Assembly (NCBI GenBank): GCA_002205965.3
Contig: NADL03000645.1
Coordinates: 558,001 to 622,000 of the forward strand
DNA length: 64,000 nt
Source: Kappaphycus alvarezii
Lineage: Eukaryota; Rhodophyta; Florideophyceae; Gigartinales; Solieriaceae
Direction: 5' to 3'
In this document: piece after piece, positions 12,360 to 23,492 of the stretch
How the letters are laid out: each line of letters starts with the position of its first letter
Numbering within the stretch: the stretch's first letter is position 1
Notes under the pieces: generated by a model
Seen by the model: the letters and a program-made list of their open reading frames with translations, nothing else
Told to the model about the DNA's origin: nothing
Databases searched by the model: none
Translations under genes and position numbers: made by a program

Positions 12360-13640
12360 AACTGGAGGAAGCAACATCATGTAATCACAAATTGAAACGG
12401 AAGATCTTGACTTATCGAGACCAGGCCCCTAAAAATTCTATAGGTAGGTCGTGTTTTCATCTCTAACCTTAGTCTTGCGCGAACCAATACAAGGTCAGGT
12501 ACCCTCGCATAACTGTAAAGGTCCGTAGGTGTCGGATACCCGGACGTTAGGATGACTTCATGGTTAAGGCGTGATTTCAGCTGCCTGCCACATATCTGCA
12601 CGCGCAAGACGGGTGTAATCAATCCTTTCAAGGCCGTAATGCAACGCATAGTCAAAATCCTTAAAGGATGACGAGCCAGAATTCCAACTACAATAGAGTC
12701 AAAAGCAGACGTCGACTTTGCAACTACAGGGCGTCCGTGGGACTCCCTTTCTCTTTAAGCCCCGTGAAGGGCAGTAGCCCAATGCCTTAAAGGCAAATAG
12801 ATGGAGACTTGGAAAGTCAGCGAGAGACGCAAGAGCGTTAGAAAGTATCCGGTGGACGGTAAGAACGGTAACTCCAAATGAACTAATGCAGTCAGACGGA
12901 CTAAAAGATGAAACGAGGTAAAGGAAGGTGGGTTACACGGCCTGATCCGGTGAGCAACAAGATGAGGCCAAACGTGTGTCACATGTAGCGCGTAACGGAG
13001 CGACCTAGGCTCCTAGGGTATTTATGCGCTCCCACAGGGGGTGACGCGAACGTCGCAGTTCTCGGTTACAGTCCACTGATGGGTAATGTCGATCCGTTAC
13101 AGGTCTGGAGATACATTCTCCTCTGACGACGGGGACGCTTCAGGCAAAGGAAACCGCAAAAGCGTAGGAAAGGGAAAAACGGGCGAAGCCTCGAGGATGA
13201 TCAGCCGGCAGGGCAACTAGCGGGGACCAAAGGGGACAGGGCTGCTATAGCCACTAACGCGGGAGACGCAAAAGGGTCACGCGGGGTGTCGGGTTTTGGG
13301 CGCACAGGAAGTAATCGGTGGTTGAACTTATGGTTGAAGCTTCTGGTGAGCAGACCGGAGCTTCTGACCATGGCTTGTATAGAGAAGCATTCCACGAGAG
13401 TGACAATGAATGTTAAGCAAACAATACTAAATTCAAAGTTATTCTAGAAGAACGGTCCTAGGGGCGTAATACTAAAAGGTTCTGAGAGTTCACCTAGCAT
13501 ATTACGGTGAGACTGACAGTATTGCACATCATGGCAGAGTTCCATTGATCCACTTGGCGAGGTAGCACAGGGAACTTTCTGATTGGTCCTGCCTCAAAAG
13601 TAGCTAAGAGTATGCCAGGTATCCATAATGGCTTCGTCTG
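12360..13640. other. No recognisable coding sequence
   Basis: This lies within the span of Gypsy-3 where integrase would be expected, but no zinc-binding or DDE motif can be read in any frame. Short ORFs on the minus strand look random. Confidence 0.45.
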
Positions 13641-13650
13641 ATTGCTCTCT

Positions 13651-13755
13651 GCTCTTGCATTGCATCGGTGCCAGATTACAGTGCAAGAGTTGCGCTGATG
13701 TCTCCTCACAGTGCTTATGTTGCACTGGTGCCTCTCTACAGTGCTCATGCCGTTT
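13651..13755. repeat. Imperfect ~30-bp tandem repeat, 3-4 copies
   Basis: Units begin at 13651, 13683, 13713 and 13743 (the last partial). The best unit reads GCTTATGTTGCACTGGTGCC followed by TCTCTACAGT. Each full unit ends in CAGT. The Cys-rich ORF read through it is a by-product of the repeat. Confidence 0.75.
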
Positions 13756-14071
13756 GAGGGCTACTGGCGGGGTATTGTACAAAAAGAATACTACTGGGAA
13801 TATTCGTCACACGGGGTGCGAAAGATGGGAGCAAGAATTAGAGCCAAGCCTTTGTTAATTTAGTTGGGGCTTCACTAAAGCCGGCGACAAATAAATACTA
13901 AGTTTGTAGTTATCCTGACAGGCTGCTAGACAGTTAGGCCCTTGTCAGTTAGTAGGTTAACAACCTAAGAAATATCCGGGCCCAAACCGTCCATGACACT
14001 CCCCTACTGGGCACGTTACAAATTCTACGCAGCATAGGAAAAAGGGAAGTCGAGACCGCAATTGTGGTAGC

Positions 14072-14362
14072 CTAGGCGGCTAGCGCTGCGCTCAAGGAGC
14101 TGGCTGAGGCATAAGAGGATCGCTGCAGTAGAACCAGAGGGTAAGCCCTCGCTTTCCACGCTTCCGCCGCAGTTGCCGCTGCAGCCGCCGCTTTCATCGC
14201 CAGTTCAAGCGCCTCGGAAGCCCCGCCGCATCTACGCCGAAGAAGTCGCCTTCGCGGGCCCCTGAACGGCAGGAGCCCCTGGAGGCGGAGGAAGCCGCTC
14301 AAGTCGCCGCAATCAATACCGTAAGTTTCGCCGCCTGAAACTAAAAGAGGGTCGCAAGGCAC
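14072..14362. repeat. GCC/GCN-rich low-complexity tract at the end of Gypsy-3
   Basis: The stretch is rich in GCC and GCT triplets. It would encode poly-Ala on the minus strand, with no other protein-like feature. It lies directly before the right LTR remnant of Gypsy-3. Confidence 0.5.
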
Positions 14363-14574
14363 CTGTTAGGGTGGGTAGGTAACGGGTATTGGGATATCCA
14401 AATATTTGTGTTGAAATTTGACTTTTTTATGTTTTGGCGCGCTAGTTTAGGGGATAAATTGGAATGTTTTAATGATTGAATAGTAGGTGAGCCTATGTTC
14501 CAAAGCGAATTAAATAATTGGCACAAGTGGTCGGCATGGGGGAACCAAGGAACGGAGTTAATCCCGTCAAAGTC

Positions 14575-15835
14575 GCTAGAAGGCCGACGCGAGACCAGCC
14601 AGCAGGCAGGCCGCGTCGGACGTGGCAGCGGCCGCAGCGTGCCTTTGCATGAATATTGATGTGCGCTAAATTTGCACTCGAAAAAATCTAGAAGAGGACC
14701 AAATTCTGATACAGTATCGGAATTTGCAAGATATTTTTACAGTATCTGAATTTGAAAGATATTTTTAATTTGGATGAGTGTGGCAAATTCATGGATTGAT
14801 TTTTTTAATTTATTACACGCTGTCATAATAGATGTCAGTACAGTTCCAGGTTCTGGGTGATACGAAGAGTGACTCTGAATGGTCTATATAATGGCCAAAT
14901 TAATTCCTACCCCTGGCCGATGGGTGGCGGGCATGTGTATGGCACCTAGATATTTACTTGGGGAAATATCTTCTAATAGTCTCTCTGGTTCACACGATTC
15001 CCTCGAATGTATTTTATGGTTATTGCTATGTTTGTTTGAGACTTTAGGGGTAGCCAAAAGTCTATACAAGCCGATTAACTGCTTCCTCTTGTGGAGGTCA
15101 AGCAATTTGGCAGACAACTTCAAGTCAAGTCCGATTAGTAGGAAGTTGAGAGTCAATTTCAGAACCAAGAAACATTTTTCCTACGCTGGTCAAAGAGCAG
15201 CAGTGGTAGACCCTTCCCCTTCTATACTTGCTTGTAGCCCTCTCAACTGCCTTCCTTATCTACTCCTTTTTTTTCGTTCGACTATACCACGGTAGCACTT
15301 TTGTCGCTTGCAAGACTTCTTTCTTGGGTAATTGGTTCTGAGTATCTCTTCTCCAGACGATTTACCCTTATCATACCCTTATCAAATATCCGCGAACCTT
15401 CCCTATGATTCCATGGCCCTGACTGCAACGCTTCTTGTCACTTCGGTTATGACGGCGTAAGCGTCTGGATGCCAACCGCCGAGGGTGGATATGGGCACGG
15501 GGACGAGTCTGCCTCGAGAGGAAGTAGCAATGAAAGATTGGTTCTTTCTGTGCTTCGCTACTCGGGCTGCGTTAAGAGAGGTCAAGGGGTTGAACGTGTT
15601 GACTCTCCTGTTCGATGGCGCGAGAGGATTGACAAACGTGATGCCGAAGAAGTCAGACCCTCTGCGGCTTCCCATTGCCCGCATATCCTGTCCCGTACGT
15701 TGGAGGCCCTCTCGCGGCTCTACGACGGGATGACGGGCGGCTTTTGCCAGGCCCCTAGCCAAAATATTCACTTGCGGTCGTGACGGATGCTCCTGTGCGG
15801 GCCGTGCAGCGGTAGTAAATCTTTATGGGTTGTAC
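14575..15835 (-). mobile_element. LINE family B, copy 1: 3' end fragment split by a solo LTR
   Basis: Two pieces of one minus-strand LINE 3' end lie either side of the solo LTR at 14657-15384. The left piece (about 14590-14651) matches the very C-terminus of the family B copy at 37666. The right piece (15390-15771) carries GSDFFGITFVNPLAPSNRR, FNPLTSLNAARVAKHRK and LVPVPISTLGGWHPDAYAV, nearly the same as 37666-38787. In the better copy the same segment holds the RPD...DVTF active site of the restriction-like endonuclease; here it reads GQD...GITF, so the first and last acidic positions are altered. It is 5'-truncated, as is usual for LINEs. Confidence 0.85.
14657..15384 (+). mobile_element. 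Solo LTR, short form, Gypsy-1 family, with 5-bp target duplication
   Basis: Starts TGATGTGCGC and ends CCCTTATCA. The flanks are AATAT on both sides (14652-14656 and 15385-15389), a perfect 5-bp target-site duplication. The last 11 bp (TACCCTTATCA) are present twice in tandem. Its sequence differs visibly from the Gypsy-1 LTR all along, so it is much older. No internal element sequence is present, which implies LTR-LTR recombination after insertion. Confidence 0.92.
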
Positions 15836-16030
15836 AATTTTGCACAGAAGCGTGCGGAGGGTATTCATAAATTAGCTACGGATGCGGGCGGCGGGTAGAA
15901 ACCTGTCGCGCCTGCATTATTTGGAGAATAAACGCAAAACGGGTAACGAAGTCGCGGAGCTCCTGTTGAGGGGAGGAACCGCGACGGGAAGCAGCGAAGG
16001 AAGCAAGGCGGCGGAAAAACTCTTGCCGTC

Positions 16031-17389
16031 TGATAGTGGTAAATTGTCGAAGAAGAGATATCCAGAACCAATTACCCCAAGAAAGAGGTGTTACAAGCGA
16101 CAAAAGTACTACCGTGGTATAGTCGAACGAACAAAAAGGACTGGATAAGGAATGCAGTTGAGAGGGCTACAAGCAAGTATAGAAGGGGCAAGGTCTACCA
16201 CTGATTCTCTGTGACCAGCGTAGGAAAATGTTTCTTGGTTCTGAAATTGGCTTTCAACTTCCTACTAATCGGGACTTAACTTGAAGTTGTCTGCCAACTT
16301 GCTTGACCTTCACAAGAGGAAGCAGTTTACTCGGCTTATGTAGACTTTGGCTAACCCTAAACGTCTCAAAGAAACATACGAACCATAAAATGCATCAAAT
16401 TGAATCTTGTGAACGAGGAAGACTAACAGCAGATACTATCAGGATAAATATGTAGAGTCTTTCCTTAATATCTTAGTCCTCTATATCAGAGCCAAACAGT
16501 TCCCCTAAATTATCCATTCCACCCAGGCAGTCCACACAAATATCCGTGAACGGCTTAGAATTCTCCATTTCCTCCTGCGAAATATCTAGACCACTGAGGA
16601 TGCCCCCATCTGGTTAAAGAGTCGGGACCACCTGGTCCATATTTTTCGTCCCCCTCCCTACTAATCCAGCACTTTCCATATCTCCTCCTCTCATCCTCCT
16701 CTTCACTCCTCTCTTCATCTTCGTCAGAACAGTCAGAGATCGCAATTACTCCCTAAGTCTCCCCTTCGGTCTCCATGGGAGCCCCCCACCGTTGTACACT
16801 AGTGGCTCCTACGGGTCCACCCAGTCCTCCTCTTCATCCTCCTCTTCCTCTTCTTCCTCCTCTTCTCCTAACTCCTCTTCTCCCTCCTCCTCCTCCTCTG
16901 CCTCTTCTCCCTGCTCGAAGCAGTTACGTCGGACCCACTCCGACCGCGTTCCCCGTCCAACCTTGAACAATAATCATCGTAGTCGGTTGGACCATTTGCC
17001 ATCAGGGCCAGAGCGTTGAGTGGACGACGGCCTCGGGATGACTTGGTGATGTTGAGGGAAGTGCGGAGGTTGGTCATGTTAAGGGCCAGAAAAGGGGTGA
17101 GCCGATGGGTTAGTTGATGGCGGGGGGTTGCCTCAACGACGTCGATTTCAAACTTTAAATATTGCGACGTCTTCGAAAAGTATAACGACCTTGGACGTGT
17201 ACAGTAATGACATCTATTAATGACCCGTGTCTTAAAATAAAAAATCAATCCATGAATTTGCCTTACTCATCCAAATTAAAAAATATCTTGCAAATTCAGA
17301 AACTGTAAAATATCTTCCAAAATTCCGATACTGTATCCAAATTTGGTCCTCTTCTAGGCTTTTTTCGTGTGCGAATTTTGCGCACATCA
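16031..17389 (-). mobile_element. Solo LTR, long form (1.36 kb), Gypsy-1 family, with an internal ORF
   Basis: Read on the minus strand it starts TGATGTGCGC at 17389 and ends at 16031 with ...CACTATCA. Its first ~200 bp and last ~400 bp match the short LTRs. The middle ~640 bp does not, and carries a small acidic ORF related to one in the Gypsy-2 LTR. The flanks are CCGTC (16026-16030) and CCATC (17390-17394), a 5-bp target duplication with one mismatch. The LTR lies in the coding part of LINE C copy 1. Confidence 0.88.
16475..17077 (-). other. LTR-borne small acidic ORF, copy 1 (fossil)
   Basis: On the sense strand of the long LTR an ATG at 17077 opens a frame with ITKSSRGRRPLNALALM and NGPTDYDDY, then a Glu-rich tract, then EPLVYN, and near the end DICVDCLGGMDNLGELFGS. 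The same landmarks in the same order occur at 41582-42087. No known domain is recognised. It is broken here. The Ser-rich and Pro-rich ORFs on the opposite strand are shadows of the acidic tract. Confidence 0.6.
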
Positions 17390-18234
17390 CCATCGTCGCC
17401 CAAGGCGCCATAGAAATCAATCCCGACGGGGGAGAGGAGGATATCGTTTTGGTTCCAGGAGGTGACGTAATGACGATGTTTCTCGCGCTCTGCGAGTGTT
17501 GCGGCAGCGCCTGTGGTAACCGTGCTTGGCGAAATGTAGCGGCGTGCGGAGGAGTGGGCAACAGTAACGTCGACGGCGATATCGGTACTGTGAAGCCCGT
17601 ATGCAGCGGGTATGTAAATGTCCATTCGTAGCGCGGGGGACTCCGAATGCCCAGACGAGTTGGGAACCTGGTAGAGGAGCGGATGCTCGACTAGGGCGAC
17701 GATCCCAACTTCCTTGTAGTAGAGGGTAAGAACATTGCGGAAGACGTGATGGCGGCGAGTCATTCCGTCTTCGTATTTGCAGGTCAACGCGGGTTGACCA
17801 CTTGGATCTAAGACGGGTGCGATGTCGGCCGAACGCCGGGAGCAGACCGGACAGCGAGTAGATCCAGGGAATAGCGCGATGCCGAGACGGAGAGCCAGAG
17901 CGACTTTCCACGTAGAACAGGACATGTACGTACCGCGGTGGGGGTGAGGAAGCGAAGAGAAAACAGATGAGGCGGAGGATGTGCGCACGGAGAGGAGCCG
18001 TGCTCGGTCGTGGGCTGCCGCGGACGAGAGCAACCAATCGGACTTCGATAGCATGAGTTCAGTTGTGATCCCAGACTGGGCCTTTCGCCGGGGACCGGCG
18101 ATGAAGAACGCTCGAAAAGAGCCGTAGCTGTAAGCGACGAAGACAGCTGCGGGTGGCGGGAGGATAAGAGCGAAATGGCGGACCTAGGGATCTTTTCCAG
18201 GTGGCGGTCCTGGGAAAGAGTCAGCAGGTCGGAG

Positions 18235-18620
18235 ATAAGTCCAAAAGAATCAATTACAGATGCTCGTTAAGCAGCCTCGGTAATGTCTGAAGTTTGCAGG
18301 AGACCTAGACCGTCCATTGAGAAGGGGAGAGAGGCTTGGAGCAAGCCCGATCCGGGCAGGGCAGCTGCAAACAGTGGAGGAGGTGGTCACCATTGACGTC
18401 CAACGTGTGGGGGCAATTTGCTCTTGGACATGGTGTGCCTGGAGCAAACAGCGGGACTTGGCAGTGATATCGGAGCCACTGGGAAAATTGTCGGGCCCCG
18501 ATATGTGTTTGCAGTCCGGGACATGGCGCACAATATACCCATTCCTTGAGCCTGGAAGCCCCATGGATGCGCGGAACGCTTGCCTCCTGCAGTCTCCAGT
18601 GGGAATCGCCTGTTGCACTG
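18235..18620 (-). mobile_element. LINE family B fragment
   Basis: Minus-strand GDCRRQAFRASMGLPGSRNG matches GDQRRQAFRASMGLPGAKEW of the family B copy at 37666-38787. It covers the segment just before the zinc motif, with frames disturbed downstream. It directly follows LINE C copy 1 on the same strand. Confidence 0.75.
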
Positions 18621-18639
18621 CCTCATGAGAAGCATCCGT

Positions 18640-18790
18640 TAGTGCTACTTTAGTGTAGCGGAAATATGCATGATATGTATGATCTGTATTTAAACGCCTG
18701 TGCCTCCGTGCTCCTGGACCACAGGCGACATCAGATTGTGGAGGTACAACTTCGTCAAACGCTTGTGGCTGACTCTACGAAGTAGTCGGT
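18640..18790 (+). repeat. Lone fragment of the Gypsy-3 LTR family
   Basis: Shares GCTACTTTA...GTAGCG, CTCCTGGACCACAGG, CAGATTGTGGAGG and CTACGAAGTAG with 8926-9072, in the same order and spacing. It is diverged. Confidence 0.65.
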
Positions 18791-18794
18791 ACAG

Positions 18795-19680
18795 TACTGA
18801 ACTGTACTGTACTGCCCCACGAAACCGTCACCCCCTCCCAGTAACCGCTTGTCAGCAGGCAACTCTACGAACCCATCCTACCATCACCCCACCCACAAGC
18901 GCGTAAAACGAGCCGATCCCACGCAACCCGGACCACACATTGAATCTTCACAGCCGATACAGCGTGCGACAACAGCGCAACCCCACGCACGCAGTAGCAG
19001 CGCGGATAGGACGGGATGGTGGGTTTGGAATGCGAGTGTTGTGGGGTGCGATGTGATGGGCATTGAGGGGGAGGGTAGTGGAATGGGAGATCGGCCAGGT
19101 TGGATTTTTGAGTGCGGTGGTGGTGGTTAGTGGTGGATTAAGGTTGGAGCAGTTGGCTTTGAAATGTGAAATGGTTCATTGCAGAGGAGTTCAACACATC
19201 CGTTGAAGATATCCGCACGCGCACCCATCGGGGCACATTAGTTGTACATTAGCTGGCTTCACACCAGCCCTGTGAGGTAGTACCTCATGACTCGGCCTCA
19301 TTTCCAGACTCTCCATTACACAGACAGGTCCCCCTTAGCCTTCGGAAACTAGCCGTCCAGCATCCCTACTCAGAGAGGAACATCGGGTTGGTTTACTGCG
19401 AGAGTTCGTAGGCTGATATCCGATGGAAGTTTCCAGCGAAGAGGAGTTGAAACTGCGACGTGTATGTTGTCCCTGACATGAATTCACATGTAACAACAAC
19501 CGATGCGCACCAATGACACCTAGTTACCCTCTTCCTCACCTAGGTCCAACTTCTCCTGGTCAAACTCGTCTGAAAGAGCAACGCCGTAGTCGACATCGCC
19601 GTCACCAAAGTTGAGATCAGACCAGTCCATCCCTAATCAGTAAAAGCACCACGCGAATGGCGCCCCATTCTCTGAACACT
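18795..19680. other. No gene recognised
   Basis: About 900 bp. It opens with a GTAC-rich tract (GTACAGTACTGAACTGTACTG, about 18792-18812), then C-rich followed by G-rich stretches. No ORF shows recognisable motifs. Confidence 0.5.
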
Positions 19681-19689
19681 TCTTGTGAT

Positions 19690-19915
19690 ACACGCGACAT
19701 TTGACTCGCTAAGAGCTAAATGCTCCGATACCGTCCGGTTTCTTCAAAGTTTTATTGACCGCGCTGCGAAGAAATGTCACTTCTCTCCCACCATATTTCG
19801 CACCCGTATATATCAACGCTTGAGTTGCATCATACGGTTGTCGGCAGCGAAGGCCATCATTTCGCGCGCTCCTCTGCACGTTACCGATGTGGATCATCCG
19901 ATTAGATCTTAATCT
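19690..19915 (+). mobile_element. LINE 3'-end fragment (family D-like)
   Basis: Plus-strand FRTRIYQRLSCIIRLSAAKAI followed by ISRAPLHVTDVDHPI resembles the C-terminal tails of LINE D (MRIYRRISCTMRKRGG, near 21900) and LINE A (VKTRLYQQLSYAIWS, near 37060). These tails end a few residues before the stop in the better copies. Only the terminal ~75 codons are present. Confidence 0.6.
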
Positions 19916-19984
19916 TAATAGGCGGTCAGGCACTGTACACTACGCTCGAAGTGACAGATGAGTAAATTATTACCCGCTAGTTCT

Positions 19985-21455
19985 CCCGTTTCAGGAACGT
20001 TTCCGTCCTTCTTTGAATGCCTGGTATGCCGATGATGGTAATTTGGTTGTCACTCGCTCTTCTGCTCCCACTACCCTCCTTTTTTTCCAAGAGCATGGAG
20101 CAGAGATTGGTTTTTCCCCTGCTCTCCCGGTCCTTAGCCTACCTTGTCCTTAACGACCCAGGGCTTTAAGGTTCGTTCTAATGCTTTTGTTTCGGACTTC
20201 TTCGGATCCCGTCGAGCTGATATCGATCACGTCATCTCCCGCTTGTTGGCTCTAGATGACGCTCAGCTGGCTTATCATCTGCTTCGTTTCTTTGCCAGCG
20301 CCTGCAAGGTCGTCTATCTGTTAAGAACTCTTTCCCCCAATCAATCTACGGCTTAGCCGTCAGCTTCGACAGGAAGCAGCGGGAAGTGTTCACACAGATT
20401 CACGGCCCTTGCTCGGAGCAGGCGTGGGACCAAGCTTCCCTCCCGATCTCCAAGGGCGGGCTTGGTTTACTTCTGGTTACTGATATCGCAGAAGCTGCCT
20501 TCCCTGCCTCTGTGAGCGATTTTTTTCGCCTCTTCTCTGCTCTCCTCGCGATTTCCGCAAATGTTCACGTCCAGGAAGCGCTCAGATGGGCTATTTCCCT
20601 GCTCACAACCCGCCATCCATCACTTTCCTCTGCCCTGAACAGCACCGCTCTTTTCGAGCACTGCACTGCTCCGGCACGTCTGAACTGCATTCTGCGAAGT
20701 TTGATCGCCTTTTCCAGTCTTCATCTTCCAGCAACAGGGCCCGCTTGCTCTCTTCCTGAGAACCTCTTCTTGCTCTGTGTTCTCCACTCTCCCTCACCCC
20801 ACCGTGGCACATACCACGCCAAGCAATCACGGGTTGTTGCTGTATCCCTCCGTCTCGGCATGTCTCTCTTTCCTGACAACACACGCTGTCCCGTCTGCTC
20901 AAGGCGCTCTAATGAGGTGGCCCCGCTTATCGATCTCGATGGTAGTCTTGCTCGCAAGTGCGAAGACGGTCAGACCCCCCGTCACAATGTCCTCCGCAAT
21001 GCTGAGCACCGCTTCTGCAAGGATGTTGGCATTCCCCCTTCCATCTAGCTCCACCTCTGCCTCTTCGCCTTCGGCGCTTCGTGTTGATGTTTACATTCCA
21101 GGGCTTACGGCCTCAATCACCGCGATCTAGCCTTGGATGTTACCGTCGCCCATCCCTCGTCCACTCCCGAGTCTGACAGGGCACCCTATGCGGAGCCGTC
21201 GCAGCAGCCCTCGCCGAACGGTGCACTACGGGGAAGTTAACCGTTCCTCCGATATCCTGCTTATTCCAATCAGCATCGACATCTATGGTGCCCTCGGCCC
21301 GAAGGCGTACAGTTCTTCCGCCGCCTTGCCGCCCTCGCCGCTAGGCGCCGTAATTCCTCTCCCCGTCAAGAGTTTCACTATCTCGTTTTCCCGTCTCACC
21401 TTTTTCCTGCACGGATGCAAGCCGTCAGGTCCTCTCCCGACGTCTGTCTGATTAA
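19985..21455 (+). mobile_element. LINE family C, copy 2: reverse transcriptase end to endonuclease
   Basis: The sequence opens in the reverse transcriptase palm with the catalytic motif WYADDGNLVV (20022-20051). It continues through QAWDQASLPISKGGLGLLLV (thumb side), then the zinc-binding CPVCSRRSNEVAP (20890-20930), TPRHNVLRN, ALRVDVYIPGL and a diverged end. These are the landmarks of R2-like elements with a restriction-like endonuclease. Several frame changes split it, for example between the YADD region and 20386, and again after about 21045. The 5' part before the YADD motif is missing. Confidence 0.85.
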
Positions 21456-21529
21456 TTTCTATCCTATTCCCGGGCGCCTCTGAGTGCTTGTTCCCACCGC
21501 CATAAGATGTTCCCCTCAAATTAGGTACT

Positions 21530-21745
21530 TACTGTAAGGTTATGCGGTATTGCGTGCGGTGTGCAGTATTGTATTGTGCAGTATACGCTACTGTACAGTA
21601 AGTGCTGTAATGTACCCAACGGGGTGAAAAGGTTCGGACTGCACAGTAAACATGTTAGTAAAAAAGTGTACAGTAACGATGCAGCGGGTAACGATGATGT
21701 ACGGCATTAGTATGATGGGGGGTCTTCTGTGGGATCCTGAATGCA
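21530..21745. other. GTAC/CAGTA-rich spacer
   Basis: A short gene-free stretch with repeated GTATTG, CAGTA and TACTGTACAGTAAG words, similar to the pentamer tracts elsewhere in the window. Confidence 0.5.
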
Positions 21746-21779
21746 TTAAACTTCTTTCATCCTCCTGGAGCTAATCAGG

Positions 21780-23470
21780 CGGTCCACGTCGGCCACGTGC
21801 AGTGACATGAGCAAAAAATTGTACAACAAATCGATGTCCAAATGGGTTCCAGCCAATCCATACATCTCAATAAAGACACCCCCCCTTTTTCTCATTGTAC
21901 AACTAATGCGCCGATAGATACGCATGCAGATGTCTGCACCGGCCTTTTGAACTTCTCCGCGATGCGCGGCAAGAGACGTTCTGCAAAGAGGATGGTAGCA
22001 GGGGAAGGCGAACCAGGGAATCGGAGGCAGCAGTTGGAGCTCCACATTGGGGGCCTGTACGGGTTGTCTGAGGGCGGAGGAGTCGACGCGACAGTTTTTG
22101 CAGTTTCCAGGTCGGTCATCTTGTTGCGGTGTGCAACACAGCCCACTTCCCGAGTAGCCTTTGATCGTACTTTATCTTTCAACGGCGAGACAACGGCGAG
22201 ACGACGGTGACATCGCAGGCGATCGGGCGGACCACGGTGCCGTCGGAGTTGCTGCTGGGTGGACCAGTATGTCAGCGGGTCGCCGCTCAGTGCCTCGCAC
22301 GAGGAGCGAGGCATCGATCTGGCAGTCAAGGCCTGCTGCACGGGCGATACGGCCGGCAATGACGTTGCGGAGCGAGTCATGCCGATGATTGCGACCAAAT
22401 CCAGAGGGGCACCGGTCCAGTGGTTGGTCTTCTAACCTGCCGATCGGGCTTTTGCACTGCTCGCAAGTCCGACTAAGCCAGTCATCGTAAACGGACAGCC
22501 AAAGGTAGCGTCCTGGCATAATCTTCCAGTGCAACGCAGGCACTTCCGTGTTGGCGGAGGGATGTGCAAAGAAGCCGGCACCGAGGCCTTTGCGGAATGC
22601 AAGGCCGCATATCCGGTGACTCACTGCGGCGGCGGTGTGGTCATCGGAATTCGGGGCACGAGTCCATACGTCGTCGTCCCAGTGCGCCTTGGCCGCGAGT
22701 CCTGTTGCACACCCTCTAGATAGGTTTGCACGTGGTTTTGCGCTGCAGAGAGGGTAAGCGGGTCGTCGGAGCCTAGGTCGACGGAGTAGGGATGGCCGGG
22801 GATGCGGAGCAAACTCGCGAACGGGGATGGAGGCTTGACGGAGGAAGAAAGACTTATTTTGGTGGAATCGGGCCGGTGAGGGCAGTGGAATGGGGTCCGA
22901 TGTGTGCCCGGTCCTGAACACGGGCTGGTGCCGCGTCAATGAGACTTTCGGCAACAGCACCGTGAAGGAACGGTTCGAGAAGTGTAAAGCCGAGACCACC
23001 ACGTCGGAAGGGCCGGGTGGCCTGCGACCATGCCTTGTCCGAGAGCGTGACACCGCGAAGTTCCGCGAAGAACGACCGCTGCAAGGGAGTCAAAGAACTC
23101 GGCAGCGGGGCGGGCGTCTATCGGGGTCGGCGAGCTTGAAGGGATGCTCGACTAGGCAGGACGATGCGCACAAGCGGTGCATGTGGTAGCGTGCCCGGGG
23201 GTCGTCGACCTTGCACGGCAGCTCGAGGGTGCGGCGGCAGCTATCGATCTGGCCTTGCAGGAACGAGTCTGTGAACCGGCTTGCCGATCGGCGCGCCTAA
23301 TAGTTCGAATCCGTCGGAGGAGCACTGGGTGAGGCGGAACTCACGGAGAAAAGCTTCGCTCTCTGGCCGCGGAACGGTTGGCCAGTAGGTGCGGGTTTTC
23401 TCAGTATCGAGTTGCAAGCCACATGTGGACACAAAACGGCTGAGGGGCGGGAAATTGGATAGGTTCATAT
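21780..23470 (-). mobile_element. LINE family D: reverse transcriptase tail to endonuclease, decayed
   Basis: Read on the minus strand from about 23470: CGLQLDTEKTRTYWPTVP and GFELLGAPIG (the segment after the YADD box in non-LTR reverse transcriptases), FRRGGLGFTLLEPF (thumb region, near 23000), the zinc motif CEQCKSPIGRLEDQPLDRC, NHRHDSLRN, RRPADILVHP, then DVTVVSPL (near 22190) and a tail ending RIYRRISC near 21900. The RPAD...DVTV pair is the restriction-like endonuclease core. An in-frame-breaking duplication of TCTCGCCGTTG lies near 22185, and several other frameshifts split it. The catalytic YADD box itself is absent. Confidence 0.82.
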
Positions 23471-23492
23471 TTGAAAAGGGGGATACGGGGGG

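Larger units (their letters stand above)
8841..14460 (+). mobile_element. Gypsy-3: decayed Ty3/Gypsy element
   Basis: Two stretches of related sequence mark the ends. One at 8841-8940 and one at 14363-14450 share TAGGGTGGGTA, then GGATATCCAAATATT, then TTTTTTATGTTTTGG. A purine-rich AACTAAAAGAGGG lies just before the right copy. Between them are weak remains of protease, reverse transcriptase and RNase H. It has very many breaks and is clearly old. From about 12400 to 13600 nothing protein-like can be recognised; integrase would be expected there. Confidence 0.7.
15880..18200 (-). mobile_element. LINE family C, copy 1: 3' half, split by a long solo LTR
   Basis: Minus-strand coding sequence runs from about 18190 to 17390 and resumes at 16030-15880 beyond a solo LTR. 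It carries a zinc-binding CPVCSRRSADIAP motif, MTRRHHVFRN (the RHN-like element) and ALRMDIYIPAAYGLH...DIAVDVTVAH, which together match the CCHC plus PD-D/E-x-K layout of R2-type restriction-like endonucleases. The continuation left of the LTR (FFRRLASFAASRRGSSPQQE) matches the same place in copy 2 (FFRRLAALAARRRNSSPRQE, near 21315). The reverse transcriptase part is missing. It is most similar to 19985-21455 on the plus strand. Confidence 0.85.

Noticed and set aside
13628-13858. Cys-rich small protein
   Set aside because: The cysteines come from the 30-bp tandem repeat; no signal peptide or start context was found.
14072-14362. Ala-rich ORF on the minus strand
   Set aside because: GCC-repeat composition without other features, located at the end of a decayed element.
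16792-17019. Ser-rich ORF on the plus strand
   Set aside because: It is the shadow of the Glu-rich tract of the minus-strand LTR ORF; TCC/TCT repeats give poly-Ser without other protein features.
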